A stretch of DNA of 6,762 nucleotides from positions 1 through 6,762 of the forward strand of contig RXIE01000047.1 of NCBI GenBank assembly GCA_004212135.1, read 5' to 3'. How positions within the stretch are numbered: position 1 is the first letter of the stretch; every line of letters starts with the position of its first letter. The notes under the pieces are model-generated. The model saw nothing but the letters and a program-made list of their open reading frames with translations. It did no database searches and was not told the origin of the DNA. Made by a program: the position numbers and the translations under genes. Source of the stretch: Candidatus Methanophagales archaeon ANME-1-THS. Lineage in GTDB: Archaea > Halobacteriota > Syntropharchaeia > Alkanophagales > Methanospirareceae. Positions 1 to 6,251 of this stretch are shown here, in pieces.

Positions 1-359
1 ACATCATGGAAATCGATGGCAAAGTCCTGTGGCGTACCTGGTATCTTCAGCAGCGGAAGCATGACGGAATTGAGCGCTCTAAAGAACGAGAGTATCCCCG
101 CTACGCTGTTCGCAGCGTTAATGTAGTTGAGGACAGTATCCGCAGAAGGAACAGAAGCCTTGGCGTGCTTCTGCCTCAGATAACTGAGAGGATAGTATCT
201 ATCCTTCGACATTGAATATGCAACTTCGCCTATCAGAGCATATCCAGCTTCACAGGACTTCCGATATGCTCGGAACGTTAGTTTCAATAAATCGGGAGCC
301 TTAGATCTGTATTGGGTATGCAAGGCCTTTATATATTCTGTATTTAGGACAAATAACAT
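1..359 (-). CDS. ISH3-like DDE transposase, N-terminal part, cut by window edge
   Basis: On the minus strand an open frame of 119 codons starts at the ATG at 359-357 and runs off the left end without a stop. The protein begins MLFVLNTEYIKALHTQYR, has a basic helical region (LLKLTFRAYRKSCEAGYALIGEVAYSMSKDRYYPLSYLRQKHAK), then SADTVLNYINAANS, and reaches PQDFAIDFHDV at the edge. The last stretch resembles the first-aspartate motif (AIDxxD, often followed by PYYG) of archaeal IS4/ISH3-type transposases, so the family call is from recognition, not a search. An in-frame stop lies at 380-378, so 359 is the only upstream ATG. A TATA-like ATATAAGC (minus strand, about 381-388) lies some 25 bases upstream, which would suit a nearly leaderless transcript. 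The catalytic remainder and the far terminal repeat are outside the window, so whether the element is intact cannot be told. Confidence 0.72.
   Translation of the reverse strand, partial: MLFVLNTEYIKALHTQYRSKAPDLLKLTFRAYRKSCEAGYALIGEVAYSMSKDRYYPLSYLRQKHAKASVPSADTVLNYINAANSVAGILSFFRALNSVMLPLLKIPGTPQDFAIDFHD
328..337 (+). promoter_or_regulatory. Archaeal TATA box facing right, inside the transposase frame
   Basis: TTTATATATT is an exact match to the archaeal TATA consensus TTTATATA. It lies about 25-30 bases before the ATG at 358, the spacing expected for a leaderless transcript starting at that codon. It sits within the N-terminal codons of the opposite-strand transposase, so it may be an outward-facing element promoter or may be fortuitous in AT-rich DNA. 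Confidence 0.4.
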
Positions 360-608
360 GACGAACGCATCACCAGCTTAGCTTATATTGCACTAGCCCT
401 TATTGTATTAGCTGTAATTGCCATACTGGTGATTTTCACAAGCAAGCAGAAAAGACAAAAGCAACCTTCTAAACTAGCCATGTTTGCATTTTTGCTCATC
501 ATTTCAGGAATTGTTTTTGGTAATACTCGTTTAATCGGGTATAGTTTACTGGCTGCTGGCGTTCTTCTTGCTCTGATCGATATAATCAAGAATCGCCGAA
601 ATAAGTAA
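358..608 (+). pseudogene. Small three-helix membrane protein, start frameshifted or truncated
   Basis: The frame 360-608 has no stop for 82 codons and encodes ERITSLAYIALALIVLAV then a basic loop (SKQKRQKQPSK), a second hydrophobic segment (LAMFAFLLIISGIVFG), a third (LIGYSLLAAGVLLALIDII) and the basic tail KNRRNK before TAA at 606-608. The pattern of three membrane helices separated by basic loops looks like a real protein. No ATG or early GTG opens this frame: it is closed by TAA at 354-356, and the first GTG (429) falls inside helix 1. The ATG at 358 is well placed under a TATA box but is one frame off and reads MTNASPA then TAG (379-381). A one-base indel near 370-380, or loss of the true 5' end at a transposon junction, would explain this. 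The family is not recognised. Confidence 0.5.
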
Positions 609-615
609 GGGCTCC

Positions 616-645
616 ATCAAGAACCTCTATGCGGTGGCTCTTGAT
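616..645 (+). terminator. Stem-loop after the membrane protein frame, possible terminator
   Basis: ATCAAGAACC (616-625) pairs with GGCTCTTGAT (636-645) through nine of ten bases, with a 10-base loop, starting 8 bases after the TAA at 608. Only a weak TTAAAG follows and there is no U-tract, so the terminator role is inferred from position. The rest of 609-723 shows nothing else I can support. Confidence 0.3.
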
Positions 646-736
646 TAAAGGTTCACGAGAGCGCAATTTTAACTCAACCCCGCTTCACGTAGCCCTTCAG
701 TCCACGAAGTAAAGTATTTGCGCCTACACCGTCACC

Positions 737-940
737 TCAACGGAGACCGCTTTTCGTGGAGGGCGCAGGGATCGATCTCTTTTCTTCCCGTAACCCTTCT
801 CTATGAAACTCAAGAGCTTCTTTCATTCGTTGAATCATTTCTTCTTCTGTTTGACCCGTGGCAATGCAGCCCGGAAGGTCAGGGCAATAAGCCGAATAAT
901 TGCTTTCCATTCTCTCAATACTAATGGTGTATTTAAACAT
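737..940 (-). CDS. HicB-like antitoxin-family protein, C-terminus probably frameshifted
   Basis: The 67-residue protein MFKYTISIERMESNYSAYCPDLPGC..., with GxTEEEMIQRMKEALEFH and a proline-containing end (SIPAPST), follows the HicB N-terminal fold: a beta hairpin, the PDLPGC turn, the ATGQTEEE strand-helix, and the EALEFHREGLREE helix. Members are partly degraded RNase H-like domains that usually neutralise a HicA mRNA interferase. No DNA-binding domain is present, so this is the short form. The start is 6 bases after the lysA stop on the same strand, implying co-transcription. No strong Shine-Dalgarno is seen, only GAAAGAAG. As read, the end is STKSGLR and stop (TGA 739-737). One frame over, the same DNA gives VSVEVTV and stop (TAG 726-724), the usual kind of HicB terminal strand, so an indel is suspected around 745-755. 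No hicA-like frame lies on either side. Confidence 0.72.
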   Translation of the reverse strand: MFKYTISIERMESNYSAYCPDLPGCIATGQTEEEMIQRMKEALEFHREGLREEKRSIPAPSTKSGLR

Positions 941-946
941 CTTCTT

Positions 947-2221
947 TCATCGTAACCGCTCTGGAATCACCTGATTCCTGATCAAATCCTCGACACGTTC
1001 TCGTGACCGTATCACGTCTACCGCGCCATCGCAGACTAAGAGCTCCGCACATCTCGGTCGCCCGTTATACTGCGAACTCATCGAGAATCCATAAGCACCG
1101 ACATCTAATATGGCAACGAGATCTCCTCGTTTCACCTCTGGAAGCATTCTATCCTTTGCAATTATATCTCCAGACTCGCAGATCGGGCCCACCACGGTAT
1201 ATAACTCAGAGGCGGGCGCTTCGAGCTTGTTCGCCACCACAACCTCATGATACGCATCGTACATCACGGGCCTTATGAGCAGGTTAAATCCCGCATCGAT
1301 CGCCACGAAGTGTTTAAAAGCCTTCTTAACCGCGTTTATCTTACTTACCAGGATTGAAGCCGGGCCGACGATCGATCTGCCGGGCTCCACGATCAACTTC
1401 GGCGTGATGCCCTGTGATTTCGTCGTTGTTTTAAAAACGGGTAGTATCGCCTCGGCAAGGTCTTTTGGGGTTGGAGCTCTCTCCTTCTCTTTCTGGTAGG
1501 ATATGCCCAGTCCACCACCGAGGTCCACAAATTCGAGCTCGATTCCGCGGTCGTACAAGCCTTTGACGAGTCCCATCATCTTCTCAGTCGCTTCTCTATA
1601 GACGCCAACGTCCAGTATTTGAGAACCAATGTGACAATGTATGCCTTTAATAGCAATGCCCGGCAACTTTGCTGCTTCCTCATAAGTGGCTAGTATCTCA
1701 GAATACGGAATACCGAATTTTGACGTACGCAGGCCGGTAGCAATCTTGGGATTCACGTTCGGCGAGACATCAGGGTTCACCCGTATGGCAATTTCTGCTT
1801 CTTTGCCCACCTCACCTGCTACTTCTGATAAGGTTCGCAATTCGTCCAGCGAATCAACCGATACCTGCACCTTCAATTCTACCGCTTCCTTTAACTCCTC
1901 TTCACTCTTCGAATTGCCGTTAAAGAGAACCTTATGCAGCGGTATGCCGGCTGACCTCACCAGATGCAGTTCACCGCCTGAAAAGACATCCGCACCCGCG
2001 CCTTCAGCCGCTAAAATTCGTAAGATCGCGAGATTACCGTTCGCTTTGACTGCAAAATAGATCGCATGATCCACTGATTGAAATGCGGTTTTATAGTTCC
2101 TGAAATTGGTTCTGATGCTCCTCTCGTCGGTGATATACAGCGGTGTGCCGTACCGCTCTGCCAATTCCACGACATCCGCACCGCCAAAGATCAAATGGTC
2201 GGTTTCCGCTCGCGTTACCAT
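947..2221 (-). CDS. lysA: Diaminopimelate decarboxylase
   Basis: This cytosolic PLP enzyme decarboxylates meso-diaminopimelate to L-lysine, the last step of the DAP pathway. At 424 residues it is full length for the family. The N-terminal alanine-racemase-like barrel carries the PLP lysine in YFAVKANGN (Lys59), HCHIGSQI (195-202), the phosphate-binding DLGGGLG (233-239) and EPGRSIVGPA (279-288). The C-terminal beta domain carries CESGDIIAKDR (348-358), whose Cys serves the active site across the dimer, and DVGAYGFSMSSQYNGRPR (373-390). All key motifs are intact. The ATG at 2221 is preceded by AAGGAG (minus strand, 2232-2227) at a five-base spacing, which supports the start. The gene leads a short minus-strand operon with the HicB-like gene and diverges from the unknown gene at 2311. 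The related ornithine/arginine decarboxylases of this fold are less likely given the CESGD and SSQYNGRPR motifs. Confidence 0.95.
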   Translation of the reverse strand: MVTRAETDHLIFGGADVVELAERYGTPLYITDERSIRTNFRNYKTAFQSVDHAIYFAVKANGNLAILRILAAEGAGADVFSGGELHLVRSAGIPLHKVLFNGNSKSEEELKEAVELKVQVSVDSLDELRTLSEVAGEVGKEAEIAIRVNPDVSPNVNPKIATGLRTSKFGIPYSEILATYEEAAKLPGIAIKGIHCHIGSQILDVGVYREATEKMMGLVKGLYDRGIELEFVDLGGGLGISYQKEKERAPTPKDLAEAILPVFKTTTKSQGITPKLIVEPGRSIVGPASILVSKINAVKKAFKHFVAIDAGFNLLIRPVMYDAYHEVVVANKLEAPASELYTVVGPICESGDIIAKDRMLPEVKRGDLVAILDVGAYGFSMSSQYNGRPRCAELLVCDGAVDVIRSRERVEDLIRNQVIPERLR

Positions 2222-2246
2222 GTGTACTCCTTAAGTTCTTAGCCCT

Positions 2247-2255
2247 CATAAATAC
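2247..2255. promoter_or_regulatory. TATA-like element between the divergent lysA and 2311 genes
   Basis: CATAAATAC on the plus strand reads GTATTTATG on the minus strand. It is the only TATA-like stretch in the 89-base gap (2222-2310) and could serve either direction. Start sites would fall near 2225 for lysA and near 2277 for the plus-strand gene. The placement is inferred and no BRE is obvious. The lysA Shine-Dalgarno at 2232-2227 would be lost if transcription really started at 2225, so the lysA promoter may lie farther upstream. Confidence 0.3.
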
Positions 2256-2310
2256 TTCTGGTAAATCACTGTGAAGTTGAACGAGAAAAAGGTGAACGGG
2301 AGTTAAAGGG

Positions 2311-2613
2311 ATGATGGAAGAGCTGATAGAGATACACATAAAATTGTGGTGGAGGCAGGAGATCCGAAAGATCACGGTGAAAAAGGGCGAGGCCTGCGTT
2401 GTCATACGGCTCAAGAATATGGGATATGTTTCGATGAGTGATGAACGGACCCAGAATATCTTTGCCGGGATCATCAAAGGCTTATTAGGCATTAAAGGTG
2501 AGATGTCCGCCGTCCAGCTCGCAGTTAGACGTGACGGCACGGAGAAAAGCCTGATCGTCAAGAGAATTGATGACTTAGAAGAAATCGTGAGAAAGACCTT
2601 TATAGAAGCATGA
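2311..2613 (+). CDS. Conserved-looking 100-residue protein of unknown function
   Basis: I do not recognise this protein. It begins MMEELIEIHIKLWWRQEIRKITVKKGE, continues with a beta-rich stretch (ACVVIRLKNMGYVSMSDER), a central helix (TQNIFAGIIKGLLGI), another strand pair (MSAVQLAVRRDGTEKSLIVKRI) and a final acidic/basic helix (DDLEEIVRKTFIEA). The alternation of strands and amphipathic helices, the balanced charge and the absence of membrane segments suggest a small soluble alpha/beta protein. GGGAG at 2298-2302 lies eight bases before the ATG at 2311; a second ATG at 2314 is a possible alternative. It diverges from lysA and lies 107 bases before the glycosyltransferase operon, which has its own likely promoter, so it may be a single-gene unit. 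A longer opposite-strand frame (2091-2630) overlaps it and the lysA 5' end, but has the unstructured composition of a shadow frame. Confidence 0.68.
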   Translation: MMEELIEIHIKLWWRQEIRKITVKKGEACVVIRLKNMGYVSMSDERTQNIFAGIIKGLLGIKGEMSAVQLAVRRDGTEKSLIVKRIDDLEEIVRKTFIEA

Positions 2614-2685
2614 GGAGCAGGATCCCTCATCCATAATACGGTGTCTCAGAGCAGCAAGCATGACGCGTAACGGTATGTGAAGGAA

Positions 2686-2696
2686 GATTAATTATC
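2686..2696 (+). promoter_or_regulatory. Probable TATA region of the glycan operon
   Basis: The AT-rich stretch GATTAATTATC is the best TATA candidate in the 107-base gap (2614-2720). It lies about 25-35 bases before the ATG at 2721. No Shine-Dalgarno sits close to that ATG, so a leaderless or very short-leader transcript is inferred. Nothing else can be supported in this gap. Confidence 0.3.
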
Positions 2697-2720
2697 AATG
2701 CTGACATCTGTAACCATCGC

Positions 2721-3779
2721 ATGAAAGTGGTACTGACCTCACCGTATTATCCGCCCCATATCGGCGGCGTTCAAATTCATACAAGGGCACTTGCACGAGG
2801 ACTGCGCGAACGCGGGTATGACGTTGAGGTGGTCACATCAATTGGATATGATGAACGAGTTAAGGTCACCACAGTCCCCTGCTTGCGAATCCCCTATTCC
2901 CCTATACCGCTCACGTTTCCCAGGGTATACGCAGATGTGTATCACTCACACATTCCCTCGCCCTTTTTCGCCCGATGCGTGCTGAGACAGAAGTATCGTC
3001 CACACATTGTTACGTATCACAACGATGTGGTTATGCCGAATAAGGTAAATGGTAAGCCCATACCGCGTTTTGTTGCCCATTGGCTTGAGCACCAGAATGA
3101 GCGGGTTGTGAGACCCATTCTTGATGCTGCCGAAATTGTCATAGCTACGACGAGCGGTTATGCGAGGACCTCGCCGATCCTGAGTGATTATCTTGACAAA
3201 GTGAAGATCATCCCCAATGCGATCCGGGTGAACGAATTTGTGCCCGGAAGGGATGCGGGTGAGCGTGAGAAGATCGTCCTCTATGCGGGCCGGCTCGTCG
3301 AATATAAAGGCCTGCCAATTTTAATCCGAGCAATGAAAACTGTTCGAGCACGACTCGTGGTCTTGGGCGAGGGAGAGGATAGGCAGCGATTTGAAGAACT
3401 GGCAAACCACTGTGGAGTAAGGGCGGAATTCAGAGGTCGGGTCTCTGATACTGAGCTCAAGGACTGGCTGAGAAGAGCTCGCGTGCTCGTGTTACCCGCG
3501 CAATCGCGACTCGAGGCTTTTGGCATCATTTTGCTTGAAGCAATGGCCTGCAAAACACCGGTCATTGCATCAAACCTTCCTGGTGTCGAGGAAGTTGCAC
3601 GAAACGGCGGATTGGTCTTCGGAGACGAAGCGGAACTAATCCTCCATCTTACCCAGATACTGGAGGATGATGTACGCGCCACGGAGCTGGGGAGACGGGG
3701 AAGAGCGAGTGTCGAGCAGAACTATGACTGGGAATCGGTACTCAATGCGATTGAAGCAGTTTATGGGAGTGCGACATGA
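2721..3779 (+). CDS. Family 4 glycosyltransferase (GT-B fold)
   Basis: This cytosolic or membrane-associated retaining glycosyltransferase of 352 residues moves a sugar from a nucleotide-sugar donor to a growing glycan or lipid-linked acceptor. The N-terminal acceptor domain opens with MKVVLTSPYYPPHIGGVQIH (1-20), the usual Gly-Gly loop, and carries HSHIPSPFFA (75-84) and TYHNDVV (98-104). The C-terminal donor domain starts after IIPNAIRVNEF (163-173), then IVLYAGRLVEYKGLPILIRAM (185-205), VVLGEGEDRQRFEELA (213-228), and the EX7E signature EAFGIILLE (Glu265 and Glu273), followed by PVIASNLPGVEE. No membrane span is seen. The stop overlaps the next start by four bases (ATGA), so translation is coupled to the family 2 enzyme. 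The sugar and acceptor cannot be read from sequence. A small overlapping frame on the same strand at 2791-2985 is a shadow. Confidence 0.92.
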   Translation: MKVVLTSPYYPPHIGGVQIHTRALARGLRERGYDVEVVTSIGYDERVKVTTVPCLRIPYSPIPLTFPRVYADVYHSHIPSPFFARCVLRQKYRPHIVTYHNDVVMPNKVNGKPIPRFVAHWLEHQNERVVRPILDAAEIVIATTSGYARTSPILSDYLDKVKIIPNAIRVNEFVPGRDAGEREKIVLYAGRLVEYKGLPILIRAMKTVRARLVVLGEGEDRQRFEELANHCGVRAEFRGRVSDTELKDWLRRARVLVLPAQSRLEAFGIILLEAMACKTPVIASNLPGVEEVARNGGLVFGDEAELILHLTQILEDDVRATELGRRGRASVEQNYDWESVLNAIEAVYGSAT

Positions 3780-4753
3780 TGAAACAAGTGGCGGTAATAA
3801 TACCCGTCTCGGAATTTGAAGCTACTCCTGTCGTGTTAAACTCCGCACAAACCATCGTGGCTCTCGACCATTCCGCTCTCACGACGAGCATCGTGTACGC
3901 CATTGACAGTACCTCAGAAGATGATGAGCGCGTTATAGTACTCAAACAGAATGGTGTGGATGTCCTTCCGAGACAAAGTCGCGGTAAACGAGCCGGCGCG
4001 ATAAATGATGCGCTGCGTTATCTCGCGGATTTCAAGCCTGATTATGTGGCACTCTTCGATGTTGATTCCAGACCGGAACGGAATTTTCTGAAAGCGTGTA
4101 TCAATGCGCTTGAACAAGACCCACAGGCATACATCGCGTCCTCTCGCCGTTATATCTCAAATCCGGTGAATCTCGTCTCGAGAACCATTCAGGCTGAATA
4201 TTACCTTCTGAACCTCTTGCTCAGAAAATCCGCATTCAAGCAGTTCAATGGCTTGATCGGTGTGCTTAGAGCTGATCTCCTGTACCGGTATAAACTCAAC
4301 GAAGCGGTGATTACTGAAGATGCAGACTATGCGACGAGACTCCATGCACAGGGATATAACGCGCTTCTGGTTACCGGCACGAAGCTCTATGAACAAGCTC
4401 CGGTCACCTGGCAGGATTTAGTCAAGCAGAGGACGCGGTGGTATTACGGTGGCTTGCAGCTCTGGCGATACTGGAATGAGGTTAAGAGCAGTAAGAACAG
4501 ACATTTTATACGTTCGTGGGTGCTGGCATTGACCATAACATACTGTTTAGTACTCTTTCTCCCGATTGTTCTCTTCGCTCCGTTCATACTGCGCTATTAT
4601 TCAAGAAGAGCAGCAGAACCATTAGCACCATCGGTCTCCGCAGGGTTCATTTTCTATATTCTCATTCTCCAGTATGCTGCGATAATCGCGCTGGTTAAGT
4701 TTGTAAGGGGGCGAGGTGTTGAGTGGCAAGCACTGAAAAGAGTCACGGACTGA
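3776..4753 (+). CDS. Membrane-anchored family 2 glycosyltransferase, processive type
   Basis: This inverting GT-A enzyme has 325 residues. Its catalytic domain faces the cytosol and a pair of C-terminal helices anchors it. It starts QVAVIIPVSEFEATPVVL, shorter than typical at the donor-binding end. It then shows RGKRAGAINDALR (69-81), the DxD motif ALFDVDS (Asp95, Asp97), the catalytic-base region VITEDADYATRLHAQGY (Glu181, Asp182), and QRTRW (218-222), the Q-x-x-R-W signature of processive synthases such as cellulose, chitin and hyaluronan synthases. Membrane helices lie at about 247-272 and 287-309. GGGAG at 3765-3769 sits six bases before the ATG, and the start overlaps the upstream stop. 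It also overlaps the next gene by 31 bases. It may polymerise a polysaccharide, or attach single sugars to a polyprenyl phosphate; the QxxRW motif favours the former, but only moderately. Confidence 0.9.
   Translation: MMKQVAVIIPVSEFEATPVVLNSAQTIVALDHSALTTSIVYAIDSTSEDDERVIVLKQNGVDVLPRQSRGKRAGAINDALRYLADFKPDYVALFDVDSRPERNFLKACINALEQDPQAYIASSRRYISNPVNLVSRTIQAEYYLLNLLLRKSAFKQFNGLIGVLRADLLYRYKLNEAVITEDADYATRLHAQGYNALLVTGTKLYEQAPVTWQDLVKQRTRWYYGGLQLWRYWNEVKSSKNRHFIRSWVLALTITYCLVLFLPIVLFAPFILRYYSRRAAEPLAPSVSAGFIFYILILQYAAIIALVKFVRGRGVEWQALKRVTD
4713..4718 (+). promoter_or_regulatory. Shine-Dalgarno fixing a GTG start inside the upstream gene
   Basis: GAGGTG is a six-base match to the GGAGGTGATC consensus and ends four bases before GTG 4723. 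It lies within the last codons of the family 2 glycosyltransferase. This supports the overlapping GTG start for the flippase-like protein rather than a later internal start. Confidence 0.6.
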
Positions 4754-5733
4754 AGAACTTTGCAGGCGTGTTGATAAGCCTTGCCTCGATACTCCTCATC
4801 TTCAAGCTCACGGAGACGAGCGTAACCTGGAGTGTAATTCAGCAGGCAAACCCTGAGCTGCTCGTACTCGCCTTCCTGTTGCATGCCCTTTTCTGGCTCT
4901 TCTGGGCGGTGCGGCTCAGGCTCCTCTTCTCGTTTCTCAACCATAGGATATCACTCGGCTATGCGTTTGATACCACCCTTGCGAGCATGTTTCTGGCAGC
5001 GATAACACCCTCCTCTGCGGGAGGAGAACCGGTGCGGGTCAAAATGCTCGTCGACAAAGGTGCAACTATTGGCTCTGCGAGCGCGGTTATTCTGGCCGAG
5101 AGACTCCTTGATGCGATCTTTTTTATCGCTGCATTAGCCATTTTCACGTTCTTATCGGGCTTTTCAACTAAATTCGGTTTGAAAGTCGGCATGGTATTTT
5201 TTGTATCCCTGGTCATCTTCATCGCGTTCCTCTACCTGGGGATAAAGAAACCAGAAAGAACCGATGCAGTGGTTGACAAATGTTATCCGGCTTTGAAAAA
5301 GGTTCTTAAGGAGGAAAAGGCAGAAAGAGTCTGCGAGTATATCAAAAAGGAGTTGAGGCTCTTCAGTGACGCCCTGCTCCAGCTCGCCAATAATTCCTTC
5401 AGCCGGATAATCGCGGTTATACTGCTCACCGCGGCTGTATGGCTCTCTGAATTTCTCGTACCCTCTGCGGTGCTGATGGCATTCAACCAGAGCCCATTTG
5501 TGCTCTATTCCATTACGGCACAGCTTATTATCGTCATCGTCTCGCTCGTCCCGCTTACACCTGGCAGCAGCGGGATTGCAGAAGCGAGTATGTTTTACCT
5601 CTATGCACGATTCGTCACCGCGCACACAGTGGGCGTGCTTGTAGGCGTCTGGCGCGCATTTACGTACTTCTCCAATCTCCTTGTCGGGTTTATAATAACG
5701 GCAAAGGTGCTCAAAACACGGTACTCGAATTAA
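4723..5733 (+). CDS. Flippase-like integral membrane protein (LPG_synthase_TM / UPF0104 family)
   Basis: This polytopic membrane protein of 336 residues has about seven to eight hydrophobic segments (roughly 12-30, 45-70, 84-96, 130-148, 154-175, 227-252, 261-279, 303-328). It carries the hallmark motifs of the PF03706/TIGR00374 family: TPSSAGGEPVRVKMLVDKG (95-113), AERLLDAIFF (125-134), PLTPGSSGIAEASMFY (277-292) and WRAFTYFSNLLVGF (310-323). The family includes the membrane portion of bacterial lysyl-phosphatidylglycerol synthase (MprF). In archaea, members are common beside or fused to glycosyltransferases and are often labelled flippase-like. The GTG start at 4723 has a good Shine-Dalgarno and gives the n-terminal charged stretch MASTEKSHGLKN before helix 1. 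The 31-base overlap with the preceding gene implies coupled translation. A role in moving or handling a lipid-linked glycan is inferred from context only; a lysyl-transferase domain is absent. Confidence 0.9.
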   Translation: MASTEKSHGLKNFAGVLISLASILLIFKLTETSVTWSVIQQANPELLVLAFLLHALFWLFWAVRLRLLFSFLNHRISLGYAFDTTLASMFLAAITPSSAGGEPVRVKMLVDKGATIGSASAVILAERLLDAIFFIAALAIFTFLSGFSTKFGLKVGMVFFVSLVIFIAFLYLGIKKPERTDAVVDKCYPALKKVLKEEKAERVCEYIKKELRLFSDALLQLANNSFSRIIAVILLTAAVWLSEFLVPSAVLMAFNQSPFVLYSITAQLIIVIVSLVPLTPGSSGIAEASMFYLYARFVTAHTVGVLVGVWRAFTYFSNLLVGFIITAKVLKTRYSN

Positions 5734-6134
5734 CGCGCACCCGTTGCTAATCGTTCAAGCAAGTTCATCAGTTTTTTAATCTCTGCTTTCCCAGCTTTGA
5801 ATTCGCAGCCGTACGGGCATAGATGATCTATGACGGCTCGGTGCACGCCTTCATCGTAAATTAACGGGTACAGCCGGCAGCCCTCGGGTCTGTATTGGTA
5901 GATCCTGCAGCCGCGCTCTGAAAGGAAGACGCATCGTCCTGAAACATTCTTCAGACGCCATCCTCCACCATTTGAGGGTATCGTAAAATCGGTGCGTTCA
6001 TAGCCGAGCTTCATAATTCTCGTGATGTCCCGGGTTGTAAGCGGCATGCTCGTTTCGAGGCAGCACTGGACACAGTTATGTTTGACACATGGAATGCCGC
6101 TCCTCAACGGGTGCTTATCGGCGAACGCGTTCAT
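5730..6134 (-). CDS. YkgJ-family cysteine-cluster protein
   Basis: This 134-residue soluble protein belongs to the CxxCxxCC (PF03692, YkgJ) family of probable zinc- or iron-sulfur-binding proteins, often loosely named Fe-S oxidoreductases; the biochemical role is unknown. The cysteines are at 16, 21, 24, 25 (IPCVKHNCVQCC), 68 (GRCVFLSERGC, with 76), 86 (RPEGCRLYPL) and 106/110 (HLCPYGC). The spacing C-x4-C-x2-C-C, then CxFL...GC, YxYRPxxCRxYP and a final CxxxC is the family pattern, complete here. The length is normal. The start ATG at 6134 has only a weak AGTGA site upstream, and CTTAAAAG on the minus strand (6173-6166) is a possible TATA box. Its stop codon overlaps the stop of the flippase-like gene (5730-5733) tail to tail. 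No functional link to the glycan genes is evident. Confidence 0.88.
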   Translation of the reverse strand: MNAFADKHPLRSGIPCVKHNCVQCCLETSMPLTTRDITRIMKLGYERTDFTIPSNGGGWRLKNVSGRCVFLSERGCRIYQYRPEGCRLYPLIYDEGVHRAVIDHLCPYGCEFKAGKAEIKKLMNLLERLATGAR

Positions 6135-6165
6135 TTGAGTTCACTTATTACCTTATTCCGAGCGG

Positions 6166-6173
6166 CTTTTAAG
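6166..6173 (-). promoter_or_regulatory. Possible TATA box of the YkgJ-family gene
   Basis: CTTAAAAG on the minus strand is centred about 35 bases before the ATG at 6134, which predicts a start site near 6143 and a leader of roughly ten bases. It is a weak match to the archaeal consensus, chosen mainly for position. Confidence 0.25.
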
Positions 6174-6251
6174 GTTCCAGATGAGCAAAAAGGCTCAAAC
6201 TTTTTGGTATTATTATAGTAAAAATAGTAAAATAAAAAAATTGTATTGAAA

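Noticed and set aside
6..215. Plus-strand 69-codon frame
   Set aside because: It lies wholly opposite the transposase frame, which has recognisable transposase-like motifs; the plus-strand product is Arg-rich and unstructured.
383..589. Minus-strand 68-codon frame
   Set aside because: It is opposite the hydrophobic membrane-protein frame, which has the better helix and loop pattern; the minus-strand product looks like a shadow.
609..723. Search for a hicA toxin gene next to the HicB-like gene
   Set aside because: All frames are broken or too short and none shows the HicA pattern with its catalytic histidine.
718..924. Plus-strand 68-codon frame
   Set aside because: It is opposite the HicB-like gene, which has clear family motifs.
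2091..2630. Minus-strand 179-codon frame overlapping the lysA 5' end and the gene at 2311
   Set aside because: It overlaps lysA in another frame and has low-complexity Ser/Ile/Leu composition with no motif; the plus-strand frame at 2311 has a ribosome site and a protein-like pattern.
2698..2724. Eight-codon frame MLTSVTIA whose stop overlaps the ATG of the GT4 gene
   Set aside because: It is too short to judge, has no good ribosome site close by, and is likely chance.
5164..5625. Minus-strand 153-codon frame
   Set aside because: It is opposite the flippase-like gene, whose family motifs are unambiguous.
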